Source: Bacteroidota bacterium (GTDB lineage: Bacteria; Bacteroidota; Bacteroidia; JABDFU01). From it: a DNA stretch of 40,552 bases. Positions within the stretch are counted from its first letter, which is position 1. Every line of letters begins with the position of its first letter. Both the position numbers and the translations under genes were made by a program. Below the pieces are notes generated by a model. It had not been told where the DNA came from. It ran no database searches and saw nothing but the letters and a program-made list of their open reading frames with translations. The stretch is from contig JABDEY010000009.1 of assembly GCA_013286805.1 (NCBI GenBank), positions 1-40,552 of the forward strand. The letters run 5' to 3'. Shown in pieces: positions 33,334 to 40,552 of this stretch.

Positions 33334-34932
33334 TTATCGCAATAAAGGAAGCATCTCTCTGGTGCCTGACTTGAAATAATCCTTTTTCAATACATAATGC
33401 ACAAAACCATTCTTAGCTTCTGCAGTAGAATTGATCTTAAACGTTCCTTTTTCATTAAACCAGGTCAATAGCCTTATTTTTGACATATCAGAACTGAGTG
33501 CATCACTCATTTGCCCGATCCAGCCTGCTTTATCCTGGTTTGTCCCGTTTTCAGTTCGATTACGCTCTCTGGATGCAACCTCGCATACAAATAATGGTTT
33601 GCCGGGAAGCTGTTGTGTTAATATGAAATAATTTTCAATGCCCTCCTTTCTAAATGATCGCCATAGGGGCAAACCTTTTCCGGCACCATTATAAATATCA
33701 AGGCCAACGAAATCCACATACTCATCTCCAGGGTATGCATCCATAATTGAATTCCATTTCTCCTGGGGCAGTGACATGGAGTTGGGACACCAGATAAATT
33801 TCACATTGTTCACCCCTTCCTTTCTGAAAATATCACAGATGTGCCGGAAGGCATTGATAACCAACTGAGGATTTTTATCATTGTTTAATGTGCACCAGGG
33901 ATACCAGTCGCCGTTAAACTCATGCAGTATTCTTAATAGTACCATGCCTTTGACCTGTTTAATCTGTCTGGCCCAATCTTTGAAAAAAGGATCGAAATAT
34001 CCCTCGAGTATACTGTACAAATTAGGTTGCTTTAAGGGCTTTTTAGTGTTTACAAAATGATCCTCCAACGTAATCATAGGTATATAGCCTTTCAGGATGA
34101 TTGCATTAATCCTTTCAACAGAAGGATATAAATTCTGGTTATCCCCTCCATCTACGGCAAAAGGCTGAAAAAAATGGATAACCCCCAGTTTCTTGTCCGA
34201 ACCCGGGCTGAAATTGTTCTCAAAATCATCTTTAGACCAGGCCCCAAGGCCGCAAAAATCACCTTCTGAGGCTGAGGGCGCATCAAACAAATGCTCTCCT
34301 GAAAGCAGTTTCCCTTTCGAAAAGCAAATAAAATCAAACGCCCATGTTGCTTTATTTTTCAAATGTAAAGAGTCCAGGAAACTGAATACCAGGCAAAACA
34401 GCTTGCCTTGCTTATAGCTGATATTAAAAACCCCATCTCCTCCGGCATTTCCATCCTTGAATTTATTTAACGGAATAGAAACCAATGCCCAGGTATCTGA
34501 ATTATCCAGCTTCTGAATGTAATACCAGGAGTCATCCTTTTCCTTTTCATAAATATTATCTCCATTGTCATCTTCCTGTATTTCAATCTTCATCAAATTA
34601 ATCCCATTCGTAACAGGCTGATATACATAGAAATTAAGATAGTCCTGTTCCGGGTCTAAATCCATATTTAATCCGATTCCCTTGCCCCAGCCACCGTAGT
34701 CAATCCCACCTTCTTTAAATAATTGAATATAGCGCTGACCCGAATAGGTCTTCTTTACAACTTTATGTTCCTCAATGCCGGCCGTACAATTCCCAAAAGC
34801 AAACACTCCATTTGCCTTTAAATCAGACGCTCCATCTGAGAACCCTTCAAAATCTTCGACAACAAACTTCAACTGGGCAATTGCCACCACATGCATTGCA
34901 AACAGGCCTATTGCAAGTAATGCAATTCTCAT
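33334..34932 (-). CDS. Secreted GH26 beta-mannanase-like enzyme with N-terminal carbohydrate-binding-like domain
   Basis: The 532-residue product has a signal peptide (MRIALLAIGLFAMHVVAIAQ). Residues about 22-210 form a jelly-roll-like domain resembling CBM11-type galactose-binding folds (VVEDFEGFSDG ... WAFDFICFSKG). Residues about 225-515 are a GH26 barrel: acid/base E338 in LLRILHEFNGDWYPW and nucleophile E451 in PLFVCEVAS. GH26 enzymes mostly cut beta-1,4-mannan, some beta-1,3-xylan or mixed beta-glucan. No T9SS domain is present, so it probably stays in the periplasm or is exported another way. It lies 22 bases after the outer-membrane barrel gene, like the periplasmic hydrolase of polysaccharide export operons. 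Confidence 0.9.
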   Translation of the reverse strand: MRIALLAIGLFAMHVVAIAQLKFVVEDFEGFSDGASDLKANGVFAFGNCTAGIEEHKVVKKTYSGQRYIQLFKEGGIDYGGWGKGIGLNMDLDPEQDYLNFYVYQPVTNGINLMKIEIQEDDNGDNIYEKEKDDSWYYIQKLDNSDTWALVSIPLNKFKDGNAGGDGVFNISYKQGKLFCLVFSFLDSLHLKNKATWAFDFICFSKGKLLSGEHLFDAPSASEGDFCGLGAWSKDDFENNFSPGSDKKLGVIHFFQPFAVDGGDNQNLYPSVERINAIILKGYIPMITLEDHFVNTKKPLKQPNLYSILEGYFDPFFKDWARQIKQVKGMVLLRILHEFNGDWYPWCTLNNDKNPQLVINAFRHICDIFRKEGVNNVKFIWCPNSMSLPQEKWNSIMDAYPGDEYVDFVGLDIYNGAGKGLPLWRSFRKEGIENYFILTQQLPGKPLFVCEVASRERNRTENGTNQDKAGWIGQMSDALSSDMSKIRLLTWFNEKGTFKINSTAEAKNGFVHYVLKKDYFKSGTREMLPLLR

Positions 34933-34954
34933 TTAAAAATAGCTGTATTCCGCT

Positions 34955-35893
34955 TTACCATATGTAATTCGCTATAATCCTAAAATTCCCGTCTATAAAT
35001 CCATACATCGGATATGGCATTTTATTCCAGGGAAAACGATTTATTGCCCAATTTCCATACGTTAAGGACAAACGAAAAGCCCTCCAGTTAAAATATCCAA
35101 AACCATAGGTATAATCAGGGTCCCAGGCTTGCTGTTTGTATTGTTCCGGATAATAGTATACAGCAGACTCCAGATAAATGTTTTTGTAAACGGTATATCT
35201 TACACTCAACCCTACAGTACTCTTTCCATTTAAAAGGCCTCCTTCTATATCATTGTATTGATTGAGGTAATCAAACGCATAGCGGGCAAAGAAGACAAAT
35301 TTAACACTGGTCGTATTATCCAATTTTATTTTCTTTGTCAAACTATCTGAAAGCGACTTGTTAAATGAAACAAAATAATAACCCTGCTTAAACTTTTCAG
35401 TAAATGTTACATTGTTGTCTGAATACTTATTGTTTACGTAATTTTCATAACCATAATTAAATTTATTATTTCTCCAGTTATACCTTCCGATGGAATAGGA
35501 ATAATCGGCTATCCAGGGAGCAGCTGCTAACGGGTTAAAGTCCTTATAGAACATTGTATTAAAACTAAATTCTTCAACGAATCGTATCCGTGTAAAAAAG
35601 GCCAGAGCTTTCCTATACTCTATTTGTGGTTTGTCTCCTTCACCAAGCAATACCCTGCCTGTATTATAAGATATGTTTCCACTGATCCGGTTTTTCCCGA
35701 GCAAAAGTTCATCCTTATGCAAAACATCTCTCATGTCTTTCATTTTCAAAAAATTTGTTACCCGCATTGTTCTGTCGTAGTAAATTTTAAGGGGAGGCTC
35801 GTCAATTATAATCTGCCCAAACCCCTTACCCGCTATAGCTAAAATGGATAAAACAATAACCAGATTGGCTTTTGAAAAAAAAAGATCTGCCAC
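34955..35893 (-). CDS. Predicted outer-membrane beta-barrel, no recognised family
   Basis: I favour the GTG at 35893, two bases after the stop of the TPR gene; a TTG at 35905 would overlap it. The product is 312 residues with a signal peptide (MADLFFSKANLVIVLSILAI, cleavage near GFGQ). The mature part is rich in Tyr, Phe, Asn and Trp in alternating strands (YYFVSFNKSLSDS, VKFVFFARYAFDYL, VGLSVRYTVYKNIYLESAVY, FRLSLTYGNWAI), and the last residue is Trp in FRIIANYIW, a BamA-type signal. I estimate 12-16 strands. No Pfam family is recognised. It is placed directly after a secreted TPR protein and before a GH26, which suggests a polysaccharide porin like AlgE (inference). Confidence 0.78.
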   Translation of the reverse strand: MADLFFSKANLVIVLSILAIAGKGFGQIIIDEPPLKIYYDRTMRVTNFLKMKDMRDVLHKDELLLGKNRISGNISYNTGRVLLGEGDKPQIEYRKALAFFTRIRFVEEFSFNTMFYKDFNPLAAAPWIADYSYSIGRYNWRNNKFNYGYENYVNNKYSDNNVTFTEKFKQGYYFVSFNKSLSDSLTKKIKLDNTTSVKFVFFARYAFDYLNQYNDIEGGLLNGKSTVGLSVRYTVYKNIYLESAVYYYPEQYKQQAWDPDYTYGFGYFNWRAFRLSLTYGNWAINRFPWNKMPYPMYGFIDGNFRIIANYIW

Positions 35894-35895
35894 GT

Positions 35896-37056
35896 TTATT
35901 TGCAATATTTAGGAAGGTCCGAATAGGCAATTTCACTGCCATACCTCACAGCCATATTCAAATCTGCACAACCTCCTCTTTTATCGGCTATTTCATATCT
36001 TGCTAATCCTCTTTGATAATAGGCAATTTCGTAATTCGGCTTGTAATTTATAGCCATGGTATAATCATCAATCTCTCCCTGGCGGTTGTTTAGCTTTCCT
36101 TTAGCCATGCCCCTGTTAAAAAAGGCAATGGAATAATCTGGCTTTAACTTAATAGCAGCAGAAAAATCTTCTATTGCTGATTTATACTCTTTTAATTCAA
36201 TTTTTAAGAGACCCCGATTCAGATAAGCCACATAATTATCCGGTTTAGTTTTCATGGCTAAATTATAATCCTCAAAAGCTCCCCTAAAATCCTTTAAACG
36301 GCATTTAACATTGGCCCTCCTGTTATACGTTTCAGGATCAGGGTTAATTTCAATGCAGCTATTATAATCATTCAAAGCTTCCAGGTATTCCTTTTGATTG
36401 TAATGAAGTATGGCTCTGTTGAAATAGGCGTTGGAATTGGTTTTGTCAAGGCCAATTGCCTGGGTAAAATCCAAAATAGCCAAAGGATCATCTCCCATCA
36501 TGGACTCTGTAATCCCCCTGCTGTTATAGGCATTAGCATCATTTGGCCTTAATGCAATCACCTTATTAATATCATTCAATTCACCCTGGTAGTCACCTAT
36601 CTTTCCCTTTACAATACTCCTGTTATAATATGCATCAATATACTCCGGGTATAGTTCTATTGCTTTACTGAAGTCTGTCATCGCATCTCTGAGATTGTTC
36701 AGTAATGCGAGCGTAAGACCTTTGTTATAATACGCTTCATATTGCTCCTCCCAGGTTGGAGTTAGCCGGTGCAAATGGTTGTAATCCTTCAAAGCGCCTT
36801 TATAGTCAAGCAGTTCTTTTTTTGCATTGGCCCTGTTTAACCAGGCTGCCACCAAATTCGAATCGAATTCAAGGGCTTTGGTAAAACAGGCAATTGCACT
36901 TCCATACTCCTTCACGTTGTTTTTAGAAATACCCATCGCACAATAGATTTGCGCGGAATCGGCATTGGAAAGAAGTGGTTTTCTTAAATCCAGCGCAAAA
37001 TTGGGAAGTGAGTTGGATACCAAAAATAAAAGAATATATAATCTGACCTTATTCAT
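35896..37056 (-). CDS. Secreted TPR-repeat protein
   Basis: The 386-residue product has a signal peptide (MNKVRLYILLFLVSNSLPNFA) and then about nine tandem tetratricopeptide repeats filling the protein, each of 34 residues with the pattern A-x-x-x-R-(G/A)-x-x-K-x-x-L-x-(D/E)-Y-x-x-A-(I/L)-x-D-(F/Y)-(T/S)-x-A-I-x-L-x-P-x-x-x-x-A-Y. No lipobox is seen, so it should be soluble in the periplasm. TPR arrays bind protein partners; periplasmic TPR proteins link synthase and porin in alginate and cellulose export (AlgK, BcsC). Its ATG overlaps the 3' end of the GH15 gene by eight bases, so expression is coupled. Confidence 0.9.
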   Translation of the reverse strand: MNKVRLYILLFLVSNSLPNFALDLRKPLLSNADSAQIYCAMGISKNNVKEYGSAIACFTKALEFDSNLVAAWLNRANAKKELLDYKGALKDYNHLHRLTPTWEEQYEAYYNKGLTLALLNNLRDAMTDFSKAIELYPEYIDAYYNRSIVKGKIGDYQGELNDINKVIALRPNDANAYNSRGITESMMGDDPLAILDFTQAIGLDKTNSNAYFNRAILHYNQKEYLEALNDYNSCIEINPDPETYNRRANVKCRLKDFRGAFEDYNLAMKTKPDNYVAYLNRGLLKIELKEYKSAIEDFSAAIKLKPDYSIAFFNRGMAKGKLNNRQGEIDDYTMAINYKPNYEIAYYQRGLARYEIADKRGGCADLNMAVRYGSEIAYSDLPKYCK

Positions 37057-39547
37057 AGGTCCCCCTCCCCATAACTGATACTGCCTGGGTTTCCTTGTTT
37101 GGACCAGTAATCAAAGTTTGCTCCTTTGAAGGCTCTTCTTCAATTGTTAAAGTATAATTCCTGCCATCCTGTTCTGCAGTGTCCTGCCAGTAAAAAGTAT
37201 AATCGATTTTATGCCCAAAACTGAGCGTATCCGTCAGCAAATCAGCAAAATGAATACCCAATCCTGAATCCAGCGAATCAACATCCATGCAGCTTTCCCA
37301 GTTGTCAGATGACCAGCGTACGGTCATTGAACTCAGGCTTTGAATACGCAGTATCTTTCCGTGCGGAACATGTTTATACTGGTTGTTAATACTCCAAATA
37401 AAAATCCTTGAAAAAACTTTTTCAGTCAGGTACCGCTCTTTGGTTTGCGGAGGCATGTCAAATACCTGTTTTGACTTTATGGAGCGGCATAATTTGATGT
37501 ACTCTGAATGAGCCCAAACAAGGGGCATGGCAGACCCAGAAGCTTTACCGAAAAAAAGCCCTAAAGGTGGAATTTCTTCTGAGTCCCATACCTGTTCAGG
37601 AAACAGGCCTGTCTCATTTGCGAAATTCTCAAATGCCTTCAATAATTTCTCTGCGTAGCCATAATTCCCCGCAGCTACTTCATAATGGGCCCTTTCACCT
37701 GTAAGTAAAGGCCATGGCCGGCCAATACCTGAATATTTAAAAGCGCTTCCATCTTTTTGTTCTCCATAGCCATCTCTGCTATACCGATACCAAACAGGAC
37801 CTGAAGAGCTTTCCATCTTCAAGTTGGCATCAATTACTTTAATCGTATTAATTATACGTGGATCATCTGCAGCTCTCAAACCAAAACGAACCAGTGCCAG
37901 CGCATCCGGGCTCACCATTTCATTTGCGGGGCAGCAATTTTCTCCAGGGGCTCTGTTTGAAATTGTAAGAATGTCATTCCCGGAGTAATTTCGTTCAATG
38001 CACTCTTTTGCATTAATACGCAGATAATATCCTTCTACCCCTACCTTTTTAGCCAGATCGGATCCGCTAACATATGTCCATCTTTCAATGTTGAAGTTCC
38101 AGGCATCGGCAGTTTCCCTTAAGAATTCAGCCACCTGAGGCTCATTGTTTACTTCGGCAAATTCTGCAGCAATAAGCAGAGCGGAGATTTCAACAGCAAG
38201 TGTAAAAGTTGAATAGCCTGCATTTTCCTCCCAACGATCCTGTTCGGTGCTTGGGCCATTTACTACCAGATAGCTGATGGCCTTACGAATCATCGGCCAA
38301 AAGTGTATCAGCTCTGCTTCTGTTAACTTTGTTTCCCTGTTAACCAAATCCACCAACAAAACAGGCAGAGCCGTTTGATCCATCTGAATACCCTTCCAAT
38401 AAGGCTCTCCATCCAGCCACATATTCTGCGGCCAGTGACCGTCTTCTTCCTGAGTAACCATCAGGTAATTTAAAACCCTCCTTGCATCCTTATAGGCGTT
38501 GGCAGCAAGCAATCCGCCCGCAGTTTGTACCAGGTCACGTGGCCAAACCAGATGATACCCTCCTAAATCATCATTCCCCTTATTATACCCCCAGGGAATT
38601 GACAAGCTTGCAATTAATCCACCAGGATGTCTTTTAGATTCATGCACCCGAAGCATAGCCGCACTGATATTAAAATACTTTGGATAGAAATTGGTTAGCT
38701 TGTTAGCAGGTTTATACAAGTCATTTTCCCATTCTTCCCACTCCTGGATAAATTGATCTTTTGAAGTCTTAAAGCCTTCAAACAAACTCGCTCTGGCGCG
38801 TTGTCCGGCTTCTTCCGGATTCCTGCCAAAGCCTAATACAACAACAAAACTGTGCCCATTAACTTGCTCCAGATCAATCTCACCTATCAATGCAACATTG
38901 CCGTTTTCTGCCCGCTCAAACTCCCAGGCCATTTGTTTATGAAGCTTTAAATCCTGCCATCCGTCAGAGACGCCTACAAAACCGGCGGAACTTTTTTTCC
39001 AGGGAATTGAACAGGCCAATGCAAGGGAAACGCCACCCCGTTGGGCAAACAGCATTGGAAAACCTTTATAATTTCCAACCCATGCTGTATTTCCTGCGCC
39101 TGTATTCTCAAGGTGAGGAGCCAGTATCATAAATAATTTAAAATCCTTTTCTTTCTTCTTTGCAGGAAAAAATTTAATCTTTTGCATCAGCGTATCCCGA
39201 TTGGGATCCGTAATAATTTCCTTCTCAATGCGGTAATTATGACTGATACAGGAATTTGTAACATGATAACCGGGCACACCTTTTGCAAGCTGTTTCACAT
39301 GATGCATTGTGTTCGACTGCTCTTCAGAAAAGAATCCCTTACCGTCTGTCACAATCAAACCTAAATCTCTGGTGCAGGCCTGATCAACCTGCGGATAGTA
39401 AATTTCATTTAAAATGCCATTTCCAATGGAATACCAAACCTTGCTTACTGAATTCAGGGAAGAACCAACACCACTCTTCGCACTTGAAGTCCACCTGGCC
39501 TCAATTCCAGGCCAGCCAAAAGCAAATTTCTCCCTTTTATCAGCCAT
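37049..39547 (-). CDS. GH15 glucoamylase/glucodextranase-like enzyme, cytosolic
   Basis: The 832-residue protein has no signal peptide. Residues about 8-280 are the beta-sandwich N-terminal domain of bacterial glucoamylases (GIEARWTSSAKSGVGSSL; WYSIGNGILNEIYYPQVDQA). Residues about 290-690 are the (alpha/alpha)6 GH15 domain: HLVWPRDLVQTAGGLL, the catalytic acid in DRWEENAGYS (E440/E441) and the base E651 in LFPEQVWD. A C-terminal sandwich (about 700-810) follows. It releases glucose from the non-reducing ends of alpha-1,4 or alpha-1,6 glucans; as a cytosolic enzyme it probably acts on glycogen-like polymer or imported dextrins. Its ATG shares a base with the TAA of the VTC gene (TAATG) and its 3' end overlaps the TPR gene. 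Confidence 0.93.
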   Translation of the reverse strand: MADKREKFAFGWPGIEARWTSSAKSGVGSSLNSVSKVWYSIGNGILNEIYYPQVDQACTRDLGLIVTDGKGFFSEEQSNTMHHVKQLAKGVPGYHVTNSCISHNYRIEKEIITDPNRDTLMQKIKFFPAKKKEKDFKLFMILAPHLENTGAGNTAWVGNYKGFPMLFAQRGGVSLALACSIPWKKSSAGFVGVSDGWQDLKLHKQMAWEFERAENGNVALIGEIDLEQVNGHSFVVVLGFGRNPEEAGQRARASLFEGFKTSKDQFIQEWEEWENDLYKPANKLTNFYPKYFNISAAMLRVHESKRHPGGLIASLSIPWGYNKGNDDLGGYHLVWPRDLVQTAGGLLAANAYKDARRVLNYLMVTQEEDGHWPQNMWLDGEPYWKGIQMDQTALPVLLVDLVNRETKLTEAELIHFWPMIRKAISYLVVNGPSTEQDRWEENAGYSTFTLAVEISALLIAAEFAEVNNEPQVAEFLRETADAWNFNIERWTYVSGSDLAKKVGVEGYYLRINAKECIERNYSGNDILTISNRAPGENCCPANEMVSPDALALVRFGLRAADDPRIINTIKVIDANLKMESSSGPVWYRYSRDGYGEQKDGSAFKYSGIGRPWPLLTGERAHYEVAAGNYGYAEKLLKAFENFANETGLFPEQVWDSEEIPPLGLFFGKASGSAMPLVWAHSEYIKLCRSIKSKQVFDMPPQTKERYLTEKVFSRIFIWSINNQYKHVPHGKILRIQSLSSMTVRWSSDNWESCMDVDSLDSGLGIHFADLLTDTLSFGHKIDYTFYWQDTAEQDGRNYTLTIEEEPSKEQTLITGPNKETQAVSVMGRGTYE

Positions 39548-40080
39548 TATTTAGCCAGCGAAGCTGCTGTGGTTTTATCGGAAACCAATGGTGGTCCGGT
39601 AATTTCATCAAAATAATAAGTATCTGAATTCGCAGAATTTGGATTAAATAATAATGTAATCTGATCTATTTGCCCCAACCCGATTGATTGGCCTTCGATT
39701 GTATCCGCAATGTTTGTTCTCTTAATACGGCTCTTGATAGTCCGTTCCTTGTTATTTTTATTTTTTATTTCAAAAAAGACAAGCCCGGAATCTACATATT
39801 GCCTGTACCGTACTTTGTACCGGTTCGTCCGCCCATTGTGGTGATCCATATATAATTGAAAGTCCGGAGTGTCAAAATACAGCGTTTTATATTTGTTTTC
39901 ATTGACGCCGTTAACATTTAGTAATTTATAGTATTGACTTAGATTTTCAAGTACACCAGGCAATTGGCTGATGTTAAAAATGTATTTGGTATCGGTTCTG
40001 TCCATTAATTCCACCCCCTCCATTTCGGCGAGTGTAATGGGAGTAAATGTTTTTAAAACCGCTGCTAATTCCGTGTGCAT
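39547..40080 (-). CDS. Shortened VTC-domain protein
   Basis: The 177-residue protein carries the N-terminal half of the VTC (triphosphate tunnel) fold: RTDTKY (28-33) with the basic/acidic pair, TLYFDT (66-71), YMDHHNGRTNRYKVRYRQY (77-95), FFEIKNK (102-108) and IKSRIKR (115-121). Full VTC proteins of this bacterial group are nearer 230-260 residues and end with further tunnel strands carrying Glu and Lys needed for polyphosphate synthesis. Here the family match fades after about residue 130, and the tail (NSANSDTYYFDEITGPPLV) is unlike them. TAA shares a base with the GH15 ATG, so there is no room for a missing 3' part. It may be a half-tunnel that binds phosphate compounds, or a decayed gene. 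It is the first gene of the minus-strand run. Confidence 0.85.
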   Translation of the reverse strand: MHTELAAVLKTFTPITLAEMEGVELMDRTDTKYIFNISQLPGVLENLSQYYKLLNVNGVNENKYKTLYFDTPDFQLYMDHHNGRTNRYKVRYRQYVDSGLVFFEIKNKNNKERTIKSRIKRTNIADTIEGQSIGLGQIDQITLLFNPNSANSDTYYFDEITGPPLVSDKTTAASLAK

Positions 40081-40112
40081 CTTTATTCAGTTCTCATATT
40101 ATGTTCTCAAAG

Positions 40113-40140
40113 CAAATTTAAATCAGACGAATGGACACAA
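40113..40140 (-). promoter_or_regulatory. Complete Bacteroidota-type promoter of the VTC-GH15-TPR run
   Basis: On the minus strand TTG (40140-40138) is followed after 17 bases by TAAATTTG (40120-40113), matching the -33/-7 pattern TTG-N17-23-TAnnTTTG. It ends 32 bases before the VTC start codon at 40080. This is the only site in the window where I see both elements correctly spaced. Confidence 0.6.
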
Positions 40141-40180
40141 TTATTAAATTCGACAGAGCCCGATTTTGAATAGCCTAAGA

Positions 40181-40192
40181 AGGATATATCCT
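40181..40192. promoter_or_regulatory. Perfect 12-base palindrome AGGATATATCCT
   Basis: The palindrome lies 41 bases upstream of the -33 element of the VTC promoter, within the divergent region. It could bind a dimeric activator. Short AT-rich palindromes also arise by chance, so support is weak. Confidence 0.3.
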
Positions 40193-40408
40193 GAATCTTG
40201 TCAGTTTTATGAAATCCGAAAAGGCGACCCGCCTGTTACTTTATGACCAGCATTTGTAAACGTCATTGGTTCTGTTATGACAGGATAATACGAACCAAAT
40301 AAACCTGTGGTGGTTGGAATACCTGTTAATCCGGAAATAGATTTTTGAATTTAAGCTATCCAAAAACCCTGACTGTCGAATATTTTTCTTAGCTGTTCTG
40401 TTCCAAAT

Positions 40409-40416
40409 TAGTTTTG
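40409..40416 (+). promoter_or_regulatory. -7-like element TAGTTTTG before the right-edge gene
   Basis: Full TAnnTTTG match ending 35 bases before the ATG at 40452. No TTG is seen at the -33 position. Confidence 0.4.
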
Positions 40417-40451
40417 TTCGTATTAATAACCATTTTAATAAACCTCTAATC

Positions 40452-40552
40452 ATGAAAACTAAAAGAGAATTTAACATGTATGCCATTTTATCAATGGCCT
40501 GTTTGATGCAGGCTGGTTTGATGAATGGTCAGAGTATGATTTATGACAATTT
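40452..40552 (+). CDS. Start of an exported protein gene, cut by the window edge
   Basis: An ATG opens a frame that stays open to the last base (33 codons). The first 27 residues form a signal peptide: basic MKTKREFN, hydrophobic core YAILSMACLMQAGLM and NGQ as the likely cleavage site. A -7-like element lies at a normal distance upstream. The mature protein is not visible, so no function can be given. Confidence 0.65.
   Translation, partial: MKTKREFNMYAILSMACLMQAGLMNGQSMIYDN

Larger units (their letters stand above)
40081..40451. other. 371-base divergent intergenic region
   Basis: It holds the leftward promoter of the VTC run (40113-40140), a rightward -7-like element (40409-40416) and a 12-base perfect palindrome (40181-40192). 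A minus-strand frame at 40241-40486 overlaps the start of the next gene and has no coding character, so I count no gene here. Confidence 0.6.

Noticed and set aside
40241-40486. 81-codon minus-strand frame
   Set aside because: It covers the promoter and the signal-peptide start of the right-edge gene and has no recognisable features.

Overview
The window reads as chromosomal DNA of an AT-rich member of the Bacteroidota, probably an environmental lineage of the Chitinophaga, Sphingobacterium or Cytophaga type. The clues are many proteins ending in a type IX secretion system (T9SS) C-terminal sorting domain, SBBP and PD40 beta-propellers, OmpA-family envelope proteins, DUF2490 and other beta-barrels, -7 elements of the TAnnTTTG type, and almost no Shine-Dalgarno sequences. 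I saw no rRNA, tRNA, CRISPR array, phage gene or transposase. The exact species cannot be read from the sequence.

Left part (1-18.4 kb) is mostly surface and secreted proteins. It holds a partial SBBP-repeat protein, a GNAT/nitrilase fusion, a DUF4142 lipoprotein, a PD40-OmpA protein, a P-domain/CotH/T9SS protein, a small beta-barrel and a YtxH protein beside a very hydrophilic small protein. A tight five-gene minus-strand operon follows (CotH protein, T9SS beta-propeller, lipoprotein, DUF2490 barrel, YD-like periplasmic protein). Divergent from it are a secreted clan GH-A-like glycosidase, another SBBP protein and a DUF892 ferritin-like protein.

Middle part (18.4-26.9 kb): a small CxxC protein is followed by a plus-strand operon of glycogen-synthase-like GT, GH57 and a GlcNAc-kinase-like BadF protein. 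Convergent to it are a short AraC-type regulator and a BcsA-like GT2 polysaccharide synthase without a PilZ domain. A long SBBP/T9SS protein with a strong bidirectional terminator closes this part.

Right part (26.9-40.1 kb) is an unbroken run of eleven minus-strand genes with overlaps or short gaps. From the promoter-proximal end they are: shortened VTC-domain protein, cytosolic GH15, secreted TPR protein, outer-membrane barrel, secreted GH26, GT4 fused to an alpha/alpha-barrel-like domain, DUF892 protein, OmpA lipoprotein, membrane-anchored coiled-coil protein, single-domain response regulator and a degenerate PD40/OmpA protein. A complete promoter-like sequence precedes the VTC gene and a new exported-protein gene starts at the right edge.

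Main interpretation (inference): the GT2 synthase together with the TPR protein, barrel and GH26 supplies the parts list of a synthase-dependent exopolysaccharide exporter (compare BcsA / AlgK / AlgE / BcsZ). Here it is mixed with alpha-glucan enzymes, stress-type DUF892/DUF4142/YtxH proteins, peptidoglycan anchors and a receiver-only regulator. I know of no described system with this exact composition.
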